Below, piece after piece: positions 36,341 through 44,852 of a stretch of 64,000 nucleotides of DNA; positions within the stretch are counted from its first letter, which is position 1, and the number at the start of each line of letters is the position of its first letter. Below the pieces are notes generated by a model that saw only the letters and a program-made list of their open reading frames with translations, made no database searches and had not been told where the DNA came from. The position numbers and the translations under genes are program-made. The DNA comes from Stutzerimonas stutzeri (GTDB lineage Bacteria > Pseudomonadota > Gammaproteobacteria > Pseudomonadales > Pseudomonadaceae): assembly GCA_002387205.1 (NCBI GenBank), contig DGLA01000020.1, positions 1-64,000 on the forward strand. Reading direction: 5' to 3'.

Positions 36341-38119
36341 ATGGCTGACTACAAAGCACCGCTGCGCGACATGCGTTTCGTCCTGAACGAAGTCTTCGAC
36401 GCCCCGAAGCTCTGGCAGACGTTGCCAGCGCTGGCAGAAGTCGTGGATGCCGAAACCGCCGAAGCGATTCTGGAGGAGGCGGGCAAGATCACCGCCAATA
36501 CCATCGCACCGCTCAATCGCAGCGGTGACGAAGAAGGTTGTCACTGGAAGGATGGGATGGTCTCGACCCCAGCGGGTTATCCGCAAGCCTATCGGCTCTA
36601 CGCCGAGGGAGGCTGGGTAGGTGTAGGCGGCGATCCGGCCTATGGTGGCATGGGCATGCCCAAAGCGATTTCGGCCCAGGTGGAGGAAATGATGAACTCC
36701 GCCAGCTTGGCGTTCGGCCTGTATCCGATGCTGACCTCAGGCGCTTGCCTGTCGATCTATGCCCATGCCAGCGAAGAGCTGAAGCAGAAATACCTGCCGA
36801 GTATGTATGCCGGTGCCTGGTCCGGTTCCATGTGCCTGACCGAGCCTCACGCCGGCACCGATCTGGGCATCATTCGCACCAAGGCCGAGCCACAAGCCGA
36901 TGGTTCCTACAAGGTCAGCGGCACCAAGATTTTCATCACCGGTGGCGAACACGACCTCACCGAAAACATCATCCATCTGGTACTGGCGAAGCTGCCAGAC
37001 GCACCAGCCGGTTCGCGCGGCATCTCGCTGTTTCTGGTGCCCAAGGTGATGGTCAACGAGGACGGCAGCCTGGGCGAGCGCAACAGCCTGAGCTGCGGCT
37101 CCATCGAGCACAAGATGGGCATCCAGGCCTCGGCCACCTGTGTCATGAACTTCGACGCCGCCACCGGCTGGATGGTCGGTGAGCCGAACAAGGGGCTGGC
37201 CGCGATGTTCACCATGATGAACTACGAGCGTCTGGGCGTCGGTATCCAGGGGCTATCGACCGGCGAGCGCTCCTATCAGAGCGCCATCGAGTACGCCCGT
37301 GAGCGCATCCAGAGCCGCGCGCCGACCGGGCCGGTGGCGCAGGACAAGGCAGCCGATCCGATCATCGTGCATCCCGATGTGCGCCGGATGCTGCTGACCA
37401 TGAAAGCACTGAACGAAGGCGGTCGCGCCTTCTCCAGTTACGTGGCCCTGCAATTGGACATCGCCAAGTTCAGCGACGATGCCGAAGCCCGTCAGCGTGC
37501 CGAGGCTCAGGTGGCGTTGCTGACACCGGTCGCCAAGGCCTTCCTCACCGATATGGGTCTGGAAACAACGGTGCATGGGCAGCAGGTGTTCGGTGGTCAC
37601 GGCTTCATTCGCGAGTGGGGGCAGGAGCAACTGGTACGCGACTGTCGGATCACCCAGATATATGAGGGTACCAACGGCATTCAGGCGCTGGATCTGCTGG
37701 GACGTAAAGTCGTTGGCAGTGGAGGCGAGCTGTACAACACCTTTATCGGGGAGATACGCAGCTATTGCGCCAGCGCAGCTCCAGAACTCGGCGAGTTCAT
37801 CAAACCCCTCATTGCGGCGCTCGATAACCTCGATGACCTGACCGCATTCGTATTGGCCGAGGCCAGAAACAACCCCAACGAAATCGGCGCGGCCTCCGTC
37901 GAGTACCTGCATGTATTCGGTTACACGGCCTATGCCTACATGTGGGCAAGAATGGCGGAAGCGGCCCTGGGTAAAGAAAGCCAGGACGACTTTTATGCAA
38001 GCAAGCTCGGCACCGCTCGGTTCTATTTTGCGCGCCTCCTGCCACGCATCCATTCATTGAGTGCGTCGGTCAAGGCCGGTAGCGAATCCCTTTACCTGCT
38101 CGATGCGCGACAGTTCTGA
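36341..38119 (+). CDS. acyl-CoA dehydrogenase (FadE-like, second of pair)
   Basis: This 592-residue enzyme is paralogous to the one at 32849. It starts M-A-D-Y-K-A-P-L-R-D-M-R-F-V and shares M-C-L-T-E-P-H-A-G-T-D-L-G, I-F-I-T-G-G-E-H-D, F-G-G-H-G-F-I-R-E-W-G-Q-E-Q and Y-E-G-T-N-G-I-Q-A-L-D-L-L. P. aeruginosa has a matching pair with different chain-length preference; which is which here cannot be read from sequence. GAGG lies eight bases before the ATG. No PsrA-like box was found in the 252 bases upstream, unlike the first copy, so the two may be controlled differently. Confidence 0.92.
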   Translation: MADYKAPLRDMRFVLNEVFDAPKLWQTLPALAEVVDAETAEAILEEAGKITANTIAPLNRSGDEEGCHWKDGMVSTPAGYPQAYRLYAEGGWVGVGGDPAYGGMGMPKAISAQVEEMMNSASLAFGLYPMLTSGACLSIYAHASEELKQKYLPSMYAGAWSGSMCLTEPHAGTDLGIIRTKAEPQADGSYKVSGTKIFITGGEHDLTENIIHLVLAKLPDAPAGSRGISLFLVPKVMVNEDGSLGERNSLSCGSIEHKMGIQASATCVMNFDAATGWMVGEPNKGLAAMFTMMNYERLGVGIQGLSTGERSYQSAIEYARERIQSRAPTGPVAQDKAADPIIVHPDVRRMLLTMKALNEGGRAFSSYVALQLDIAKFSDDAEARQRAEAQVALLTPVAKAFLTDMGLETTVHGQQVFGGHGFIREWGQEQLVRDCRITQIYEGTNGIQALDLLGRKVVGSGGELYNTFIGEIRSYCASAAPELGEFIKPLIAALDNLDDLTAFVLAEARNNPNEIGAASVEYLHVFGYTAYAYMWARMAEAALGKESQDDFYASKLGTARFYFARLLPRIHSLSASVKAGSESLYLLDARQF

Positions 38120-38208
38120 TGCAGGATTAACCATGCAGGCACATTGAAACTATATCGCCATACCTTGGGAACAATGCGCCACTACGCAAGTCATAGCACT
38201 GCTACCTT

Positions 38209-38267
38209 TGTAATCCATTGCTTACAAGGCTGAGCCACGGACGGTCAGCTGTAAGCGATGGATTACA
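38209..38267 (+). promoter_or_regulatory. two GacA-box-like palindromes forming a long inverted repeat
   Basis: TGTAATCCATTGCTTACA (38209-38226) and TGTAAGCGATGGATTACA (38250-38267) each match the GacA upstream activating sequence TGTAAG-N6-CTTACA at 11 of 12 fixed bases. They are inverted copies of one another with one mismatch over 19 bases. Centres are 41 bp apart, close to four helical turns. In Pseudomonas this motif lies upstream of the rsmX/Y/Z small RNA genes. A GGA-rich stretch follows directly. Confidence 0.65.
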
Positions 38268-38319
38268 AGGCGTGGCGCAGTTGGCTACTACAGGCTTGCC
38301 AAGCCGCTCAGTAGTCTCT

Positions 38320-38590
38320 GCGTTATGGACGTCGCGTAGGGAAGCGCAGCAAAAGATAGGGATGCCCACAGGAGCGACGCCAGGACGGCGCCTATCACGG
38401 ATGTCAGGATTCAGTCTGCAAAGGCCCTGCCACGCAGGCCGTATGAAGACGCAGCGAGCAAAGTCAGGCCACGACAAAACCAGCTGAGGGGCGCAGTGTG
38501 CAAGCAGCAGATGAGCCCGTTAACGGTTTAGTTCAGCGTGACCGCGCACGGCGGATTCATCACGGCCTGTTCGGCAGGGTTTTCTTTTTA
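38320..38590 (+). ncRNA. candidate Rsm-type (RsmA/CsrA-sequestering) small RNA
   Basis: Downstream of the two GacA-like boxes there are seven GGA motifs in 83 bases (38327, 38340, 38360, 38371, 38383, 38399, 38407). Several are placed in loops of small hairpins, such as GCC-AGGAC-GGC at 38379-38389 and CGC-GTAGGGAA-GCG near 38333-38346. GGA in hairpin loops is what RsmA/CsrA proteins bind, and Rsm RNAs act as sponges for them. The 5' end is estimated from box spacing; I saw no clear -10. The 3' end is placed at a U-rich terminator, giving about 270 nt, longer than known Rsm RNAs (about 110-130), so processing or an earlier end is possible. Open frames here on both strands have no protein signature. 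Confidence 0.5.
38566..38589 (+). terminator. possible rho-independent terminator of the candidate small RNA
   Basis: CCTG-TTCGG-CAGG followed by G and then TTTTCTTTTT. The stem is short (four base pairs) but the T run is strong. It lies about 45 bases before the convergent msrA stop. Confidence 0.5.
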
Positions 38591-38634
38591 GGTGCATCCG
38601 ATCTGGTCGCGGCAGTGGAGTGGTCGGTCCTGGC

Positions 38635-39285
38635 CTACCCCGCTGGCATGCAGACACCCGTACCGCCCAGGCCACAATAGCCTCCTGGGTTCTTTGCCAG
38701 ATACTGCTGATGGTATGCCTCTGCATAGTAGAAGGCGGGAGCCGCATCTATCTCCGTGGTGATCGCTCCCAGGCCCTGCTTGTTCAGCTCCGCCTGGAAA
38801 CGGTTTTCGCTGTCCCGGGCCTGTTCAAGCTGCTCATCATTTAAGCAATAGATCGCAGATCGGTACTGCGTGCCGGTATCGTTGCCCTGGCGCATGCCCT
38901 GGGTGGGGTTGTGGGATTCCCAGAACAGCTTCAACAGCGCCTCGTAAGAGATCACCTGCGGGTCAAACACAACCAGCACGGCTTCGGTATGTCCGGTCAG
39001 GCCGGAGCAGACTTCCTCGTAGGTTGGGTTGGGTGTATGACCTCCGGCGTAGCCTGCCGCGGTCGTCCATACGCCGCGTTGCTCCCAGAATCGTCGCTCC
39101 GCTCCCCAGAAGCAGCCCATGGCGAAAACCGCCTGCTGTATATTGGTAGGGAAAGGCGGCTTCAAGGGATTGCCATTGACATAGTGAGCGTTCGGCACCG
39201 GAACAGGCGTGGCGCGGCCAGGCAGAGCCTGCTCTGCATCGGGGAGCGCCTGTTTATGGACGAGAATCTGGGAGCGCAGGGTCAT
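38635..39285 (-). CDS. msrA: peptide methionine (S)-S-oxide reductase A
   Basis: MsrA reduces methionine-S-sulfoxide in oxidised proteins. The 216-residue protein has the catalytic motif A-M-G-C-F-W-G-A-E, then Y-A-G-G-H-T-P-N-P-T-Y-E-E-V-C-S-G-L-T-G-H-T-E-A, and a C-terminal G-Y-C-G-L-G-G-T-G-V-C with resolving cysteines. The 50-residue N-terminal extension is normal for Pseudomonas. A GAGGAAG ribosome binding site precedes the ATG. It lies next to dipA, as in P. aeruginosa. Confidence 0.95.
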   Translation of the reverse strand: MTLRSQILVHKQALPDAEQALPGRATPVPVPNAHYVNGNPLKPPFPTNIQQAVFAMGCFWGAERRFWEQRGVWTTAAGYAGGHTPNPTYEEVCSGLTGHTEAVLVVFDPQVISYEALLKLFWESHNPTQGMRQGNDTGTQYRSAIYCLNDEQLEQARDSENRFQAELNKQGLGAITTEIDAAPAFYYAEAYHQQYLAKNPGGYCGLGGTGVCMPAG

Positions 39286-39381
39286 GGTTGCTTCCTCGGG
39301 CCTGATGGTCTTGGTTATTCGATACCAAGGTTAACAGCTGAGCAGGCCCTGGCGTTCTATCCCTGCCGAGTGGAAGACGTA

Positions 39382-42057
39382 TCAAACCCAGCGCTGATAG
39401 CGGCGCAGCGAGGTGATTAGCTGGCCGCTCGGGATAGGTTTGTCGAACAGGTAGCCCTGCCCGATATCGCAGCGATGGTGGCGCAGGAATGCCAATTGTT
39501 CGCTGGTCTCGATCCCCTCGGCGACCACTTTGAGTCGCAGGTTGCGGGCCATGGCGATCACCGCGGACGTGATCTCCATGTCGTCCTGGTTGCCCGGAAT
39601 ATCCTTGATGAAGCTCCGGTCGATCTTGATGACATCGATGGGAAATTTCTTCAGGTAGCTCAGCGACGAGTAGCCTGTGCCAAAATCGTCCATCGCCAGT
39701 GTCACGCCAAGTGCCTTGAGGCCGATGAGCTGCTGACGCGTTTCCTCTGTGGCTTCGAGTAGCAGGCTTTCGGTCAGTTCCAGTTCCAGCAGTTCGGCCG
39801 GCAGCTGCTCCTCGGCTAGAACGGCTGCGATCGAGCCGACCAGGTCGGGGTCGGAGAACTGCTTGGGCGACAGGTTGATCGCCATTTGGGGCGTGCCCAG
39901 GCCAAGCGCAGAGAGCTGTACGCCCATTCGGCAAGCCTCGCGCGCCACCCATTTACCGATCGGGATGATCAACCCGGTTTCTTCGGCAACGCTGATGAAC
40001 TGGTCCGGGCGGATCATGCCCTTTTCCGGATGGTGCCAACGCAAGAGTGCTTCCAGCCCCTGCAATCGGCCGGTGCGCAGGCACAGCTTGGGTTGGTAGT
40101 ACACCTCAAGTTCATTCTGCACCAGCGCTCGGCGCAGGTTGTTTTCCACGAACAGCTTGTAGTTGGCTTCGGCATGCAACTGCTCGGTGAAGACCTGTAC
40201 CTGGTTCTTGCCGTTGGCCTTCGCCTTGTGCAAGGCCTGTCCGGCGTGCTTCATGAGCGTTTCCGGATCGCGTCCGTGCATCGGTGCACAGGCCAGCCCC
40301 AGCGAACCGCTGACGCTGATCAGCTGCTTGTCGACAAACAGGGGCTTGTCGAGAATGCGCAGCACCTGGTTGGCCAGGCGCTGCCCGCCCTCCAGATCCA
40401 TGTCGTCGAGTAACAGGGCGAATTCGTTGCTGGCGAAGCGGGCCAGCACGCTGTCGCGGTTGAGGCTGTTGCGTAACCTGCGCGCCAGGCTGATGAGGAG
40501 CTTGTCACCGGTCTGGTGCCCAAGGCTGTCATTGATCCGCTTGAAGTTGTCGATGTCCACCAGCAGCAGGCACAGCCGTGGATGCTTGTCCCTGCTGAAT
40601 CGCTCCTCGATGCTGCGAATGAAGAACGGACGGTTGCCCAGGTTGGTCAGGTTGTCCGTATAGGCCAGCCGCTCGATGTGCTGTTGGGCTTGCTTGGCAT
40701 GGGTGACGTCTTCGTAGATGCCGATGTAATGCGTCAGCTCGCCGTTCTCACCGAACACCTTGGAGATCGACAGCTGGCCCCAGTAGGGCTCCAGATTCTT
40801 GCGTCGGCTCCGAAACTCGCCCTGCCAGCTATTGCCCTGTGCCAACGCCGACGAGGTGTCGAACAGCAGCTCGCTGAGATTTTCCAGCGCAGTGAGGTCG
40901 GCCAGTCGGCGACCGCGAACCTCATCGGCGGTGAACTGGGTGATGGCGGTGAAGCTGGGGTTGACGTAATCGATCGTGCCGTTCCGGTCGACAAGGATGA
41001 AGGCGCTGGCGCTCTGTTCTACGGCGCGCTGGAACAGGTGCAGCGTGTGTGTCGCGCTGACGCGCTGTTGATGGGCTAATACCTGGGCATACTGATCAGC
41101 CAGTTCGCCCGCAAAAGCGATTTCGTCGGTATGCCAGGTCCGGGCACCGTCGGAGTGCTCGAGGCAAAGTACGCCTATCACTTCCCCACCCACGCGAATG
41201 GTGGCGTCAAGAATGGATGTCACACCCCTTGGCTTGAAAAAGTCTTGCACCAGTTCTTGGGTGCGAGAATCCTCGCTCACGTTGCGCACATCGATCACGC
41301 GACCGCTGTGCAGCGCCTCCACGTAGCGAGGACAGGCGGACAGGTCCAGTGCGCGAGGATATTCCAGGCCGCCTTTGTCTCGACAATAGGCTGCAATGGC
41401 GACCAGTTGGTCACCATCGAGGTGCCATATCGAGGCTCGGGCGATTCCATAGGCATCGCTGGCGGCCTGGGTGATCAGCTGCGCGGCTTCGAGCTGCGGG
41501 TTGGCAGAACCATAGCGATGGCGGGCCAGGCGCACGATCAGGCTCTGCTGGGCACGGGAGCGAATCAGGTGTTCCAGATGTTCGTCCTGAGCTTGCTGGT
41601 AATACTCAAGTGAAGAGCGCAGCTTTGCATTCTGCGATTCCAGCGCAGGTGAAGCTCCCGGCGAATGGGGCTCGGCGATCAGGAAGCCTCGAACCAGTTC
41701 CCGGCCATACTGTTGGCAGAGCTCGCCGATCTCCAGCATGTCCAGCGGCCCGTTACCCGAGTGTAGGCAATAACGAACCGCGTAATGGCCCTGGCTCGCC
41801 AGCTGCGCTTGCACGACATCATGGAGACGAAGCCGAACCTGAGGTTCCATGAGGCTGGCATAGGGCGAATCGATCAGGGAGCAAAGGTCATGGGCGGGCT
41901 GGCCCAGGTAGCGTTCACAGGCAGGGTCCAGGTAGAGGAATGCCCAGCTGGATTCATTCAAACGCTCGAAGCGCAACATGCCTAGCCGTGAGGGCACTGG
42001 CAACTGCGTCACAACCTCGGTCGCCATTCGGTTGGCGGCATCGGCATGTATTTTCAT
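39382..42057 (-). CDS. dipA: GAF-PAS-GGDEF-EAL protein, DipA-like c-di-GMP phosphodiesterase
   Basis: Of 891 residues: N-terminal PAS-like region (1-140), GAF domain (about 165-330), PAS (about 345-465, D-R-N-G-T-I-D-Y-V-N-P-S-F-T-A-I), degenerate GGDEF (active site A-S-N-E-F instead of GGDEF) and an intact EAL domain (G-L-E-A-L-L-R-W, E-L-E-L-T-E-S, D-D-F-G-T-G-Y-S-S-L, I-K-I-D-R-S-F-I). It should therefore degrade c-di-GMP, with the dead GGDEF as a regulatory GTP site. The domain order, the A-S-N-E-F variant and the position between msrA and aceF match DipA/Pch of P. aeruginosa, which drives biofilm dispersal. I infer the same role. Confidence 0.88.
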   Translation of the reverse strand: MKIHADAANRMATEVVTQLPVPSRLGMLRFERLNESSWAFLYLDPACERYLGQPAHDLCSLIDSPYASLMEPQVRLRLHDVVQAQLASQGHYAVRYCLHSGNGPLDMLEIGELCQQYGRELVRGFLIAEPHSPGASPALESQNAKLRSSLEYYQQAQDEHLEHLIRSRAQQSLIVRLARHRYGSANPQLEAAQLITQAASDAYGIARASIWHLDGDQLVAIAAYCRDKGGLEYPRALDLSACPRYVEALHSGRVIDVRNVSEDSRTQELVQDFFKPRGVTSILDATIRVGGEVIGVLCLEHSDGARTWHTDEIAFAGELADQYAQVLAHQQRVSATHTLHLFQRAVEQSASAFILVDRNGTIDYVNPSFTAITQFTADEVRGRRLADLTALENLSELLFDTSSALAQGNSWQGEFRSRRKNLEPYWGQLSISKVFGENGELTHYIGIYEDVTHAKQAQQHIERLAYTDNLTNLGNRPFFIRSIEERFSRDKHPRLCLLLVDIDNFKRINDSLGHQTGDKLLISLARRLRNSLNRDSVLARFASNEFALLLDDMDLEGGQRLANQVLRILDKPLFVDKQLISVSGSLGLACAPMHGRDPETLMKHAGQALHKAKANGKNQVQVFTEQLHAEANYKLFVENNLRRALVQNELEVYYQPKLCLRTGRLQGLEALLRWHHPEKGMIRPDQFISVAEETGLIIPIGKWVAREACRMGVQLSALGLGTPQMAINLSPKQFSDPDLVGSIAAVLAEEQLPAELLELELTESLLLEATEETRQQLIGLKALGVTLAMDDFGTGYSSLSYLKKFPIDVIKIDRSFIKDIPGNQDDMEITSAVIAMARNLRLKVVAEGIETSEQLAFLRHHRCDIGQGYLFDKPIPSGQLITSLRRYQRWV

Positions 42058-42167
42058 CGAGCGGTTTGCTTCCAGTATGCTGCGACAGTCACTTGGCTAG
42101 CCGCAGCGCAGACGCCTTTCGGGGCGAGACGGTGGCTAAATAATATTAATTACTGCAAGGGTGCATC

Positions 42168-42695
42168 ATGCAGCAGGGACTGACAAGTCAGCTTACAAAG
42201 TTACTGTTGATAGCCTTTCTTTCCATTGCCAGCGGCCAGTTGCAAGCCTCTGAGACAAGTGCTTTGGACTCCAGCGAATCGACCCGATATCTGGAAAGGC
42301 TTAAAAGCCTCTATCTGACTTCGGATGAGCGAAATGCCCTGCTAGCCCATGCCAACGCCTTGCTTGACACCTATGCGTTGCGGGCTGCTTATCAAATCGG
42401 CCAGGCCAAGCCTGAGGACCTGCTGTACCAACTCGGGCTGGGTGCGCCTGGTGAATTGCGCATTCGGGAAGAGCGGCGTGATGCATCCGGCAATGTAGCG
42501 GTGAGCAATCGAAGCTTTTCCGTATTCGGGATGGACCCCTATATCCAGTACCAATGCCCGGCGCAGGGCGTGGTGTGCGTATTCAGCAGCTCGGCTGGAG
42601 GGGACGCCTGGCTGACCATCCTGCGTGACCCCAGCGGCGCGGAAGAGCTGGCAAAGGCCCTGTCGTACCTGTTTCGCGACTTGCAGAAGGGATAA
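42168..42695 (+). CDS. small exported protein of unknown function
   Basis: The 175-residue protein has a signal peptide (about residues 1-28, L-L-L-I-A-F-L-S-I-A-S-G-Q-L-Q-A-S). The mature part begins Ser/Thr-rich. A helical region (Y-L-T-S-D-E-R-N-A-L-L-A-H-A-N-A-L-L-D) follows, then a segment with two cysteines (Y-Q-C-P-A-Q-G-V-V-C-V-F) that could form a disulfide in the periplasm. I recognise no domain. An AAGGG ribosome binding site precedes the ATG. It is divergent from dipA and convergent with aceF, separated from it by a heptamer repeat. Codon use looks normal for the genome. Confidence 0.75.
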   Translation: MQQGLTSQLTKLLLIAFLSIASGQLQASETSALDSSESTRYLERLKSLYLTSDERNALLAHANALLDTYALRAAYQIGQAKPEDLLYQLGLGAPGELRIREERRDASGNVAVSNRSFSVFGMDPYIQYQCPAQGVVCVFSSSAGGDAWLTILRDPSGAEELAKALSYLFRDLQKG

Positions 42696-42732
42696 GTTGC
42701 CGCAGAAGCCGACAAGCCCCAGGCTTCGAGGA

Positions 42733-42781
42733 GGCTTGAGGCTTGAGGCTTGAGGCTTGAGGCTTGAGGCTTGAGGCTTGA
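42733..42781. repeat. heptanucleotide tandem repeat GGCTTGA
   Basis: Seven perfect units of GGCTTGA, preceded by a degenerate GGCTTCG at 42722. They lie between the convergent ends of the small exported protein gene and aceF. Unit length and composition match the arrays near 23.2-23.9 kb. Confidence 0.92.
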
Positions 42782-42830
42782 AGCTTCGCCAAGGCCCTGC
42801 CTGACGGCAAGGCCTTGCGGTATCAAACGA

Positions 42831-44828
42831 TCACAGCAGCATCGTTCGGATATCCGCCAACAGCTCGGACAAGCGTTTGGTAAAGCGAGCTGCCGCAGCG
42901 CCGTTGATGACACGGTGATCATAAGACAGCGACAGCGGCAGCATCAGGCGAGGCTGGAAGGCCTTGCCGTCCCAGACCGGCTGCATGGTCGCCTTGGAGA
43001 CGCCCAGGATCGCCACTTCCGGCGCGTTGACGATCGGCGTAAAGCCGGTGCCGCCAATGTGACCGAGACTGGAAATAGTGAAGCAGGCGCCCTGCATGGC
43101 GTCCGGCGAGAGCTTCTTGGTGCGGGCCTTCTCGGCCAGCTCCGCGGCTTCCCCCGCCAATTGCAGCAGACTTTTCTGATCGACGTTCTTGATGACCGGT
43201 ACCAGCAAGCCGTCCGGAGTATCCACGGCGAAGCCGATATGAACGTACTTCTTGCGAATCACTGCCTTGCCGCTTGGCGCCAGCGAGGCATTGAACTCTG
43301 GCAGTTCCTTGAGCAGATGCGCACAGGCCTTGAGTAGCAGCGGCAGTACGGTCAGCTTGACGCCAGCCTTTTCAGCTACAGCCTTTTGCGCTACGCGGAA
43401 GGCTTCCAGCTCGGTGATGTCGGACGACTCGAACTGGGTCACGTGCGGCACGTTGAGCCAGCTACGATGAAGGTTGGCGGCGCCGACCTGCATCAGGCGG
43501 GTCATCGGCACTTCTTCGATTTCGCCGAACTTGCTGAAGTCGACTTCCGGAACCGATGGAATACCCGAACCGCCAGCAGCACCTGAAGCTGGCGCCTGCT
43601 TGGCTTTCTGCATCATGTTCTTGACGTAGGCCTGGACGTCTTCCTTTAGAATCCGTCCCTTCGGGCCTGTGCCCTGAACATCGGCCAGCTCGACACCGAA
43701 CTCGCGTGCCGTCATGCGCACCGCGGGCCCGGCGTGCACCTTGGTACCTGCCTTGCTCGGTCCGCTTACCGCAGGAGCGGGAGTCGCCGATACCTTTGCT
43801 TCCGGCACGCCCTGTTTGTTGGGCGCTACAGCGGTCTGTTGCGATTCGGCTTCCTGCGGCTTGGGCTCGGCCTTCTTCGCTGGGGCTGCGCCTGCCACTT
43901 TCAGCGTCAGGATCAAATCGCCGGTCTTGGCTTCGTCGCCCACCTTGATCGACAACGACTCCACCACGCCCGCCTTGGGGGCCGGGATCTCCATGCTGGC
44001 CTTGTCGGACTCCAGGGTGATCAACGACTGATCAGCTTCAACGCTGTCGCCGGCCTTGACCATCACTTCGATGACATTGGCGCTGCCGCTGGAACCGATG
44101 TCCGGGATGCGAACTTCTTCAACCGACTCGCCGCCGGTCTCGGCGGGTGCCTCGGCGGCCTGCTCGGTGAGCTTTTCCTTCGGCTGGCTTTGCGGCGCGC
44201 TGCTGGCTGCAGCCGATTTGCCTGTTGCCGCACCCTTGAGAATCAGGATCAGATCGCCGGTGCCGACCTCGTCGCCAATCTTGACGGAGATGCTTTCGAC
44301 CACGCCGGCGGCAGGAGAGGGGATCTCCATGCTGGCCTTGTCGGATTCCAGGGTGATCAGCGCCTGCTCGGCGGCAATGGTGTCGCCCGCTTTGACGGAA
44401 ATCTCGATGACGCTGGCTTTGCCAGAGGAGCCGATGTCCGGCACCTTGATCTCCTGCGATTCACCTTCTGCGGCGGAGGCCGAGGGGTTGTCATCGCCCG
44501 GAGGGGTAGGCGCTTCAGCTTCGTCGGCTGGGCCACCGCTGCTCGCTCCAGCCGGTTCGGCAGCGGCTTCTGCCGGTGCCTCGCTGGTCTGGCCTTCCTC
44601 GCTTTCCAGCTCAAGCAGTTCGTCGCCTTCTTTCAGGCGGTCGCCCAGCTTGACCTTCAAGGCCTTCACCACGCCAGCCTTGGGCGCCGGGATTTCCATG
44701 CTGGCCTTGTCGGACTCGAGCGTCAGGATGCTCTGGTCGGCGTCAATGCGATCACCGACCTTGACGAACAACTCGATTACTTCACCCTCACCGCTGCCGA
44801 TGTCGGGTACGCGTATGGTTTCACTCAC
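42831..44828 (-). CDS. aceF: pyruvate dehydrogenase E2, dihydrolipoyllysine acetyltransferase
   Basis: This is the core of the pyruvate dehydrogenase complex; it passes acetyl groups from E1 to CoA. Of about 665 residues, three lipoyl domains each carry the D-K-A-S-M-E-I-P motif with the lipoylated Lys (near residues 41, 160 and 275), separated by Ala/Pro-rich linkers. The E1/E3-binding domain follows (A-V-R-M-T-A-R-E-F-G-V-E-L), then the catalytic domain ending Y-D-H-R-V-I-N-G-A-A-A-A-R-F. Start GTG 44828 has AGGAG upstream and gives the standard S-E-T-I-R-V-P-D-I-G; the in-frame start at 44849 is less likely. It lies 24 bp after aceE, in one operon. Confidence 0.95.
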   Translation of the reverse strand: MSETIRVPDIGSGEGEVIELFVKVGDRIDADQSILTLESDKASMEIPAPKAGVVKALKVKLGDRLKEGDELLELESEEGQTSEAPAEAAAEPAGASSGGPADEAEAPTPPGDDNPSASAAEGESQEIKVPDIGSSGKASVIEISVKAGDTIAAEQALITLESDKASMEIPSPAAGVVESISVKIGDEVGTGDLILILKGAATGKSAAASSAPQSQPKEKLTEQAAEAPAETGGESVEEVRIPDIGSSGSANVIEVMVKAGDSVEADQSLITLESDKASMEIPAPKAGVVESLSIKVGDEAKTGDLILTLKVAGAAPAKKAEPKPQEAESQQTAVAPNKQGVPEAKVSATPAPAVSGPSKAGTKVHAGPAVRMTAREFGVELADVQGTGPKGRILKEDVQAYVKNMMQKAKQAPASGAAGGSGIPSVPEVDFSKFGEIEEVPMTRLMQVGAANLHRSWLNVPHVTQFESSDITELEAFRVAQKAVAEKAGVKLTVLPLLLKACAHLLKELPEFNASLAPSGKAVIRKKYVHIGFAVDTPDGLLVPVIKNVDQKSLLQLAGEAAELAEKARTKKLSPDAMQGACFTISSLGHIGGTGFTPIVNAPEVAILGVSKATMQPVWDGKAFQPRLMLPLSLSYDHRVINGAAAARFTKRLSELLADIRTMLL

Positions 44829-44852
44829 AATAGGTTCTCCTGTGCGCACGCA

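Noticed and set aside
38202..38680. Open frames of 60-91 codons on both strands between the acyl-CoA dehydrogenase gene and msrA
   Set aside because: They overlap each other and the GacA-like boxes, have no ribosome binding site or protein motif, and the RNA interpretation explains the sequence better.
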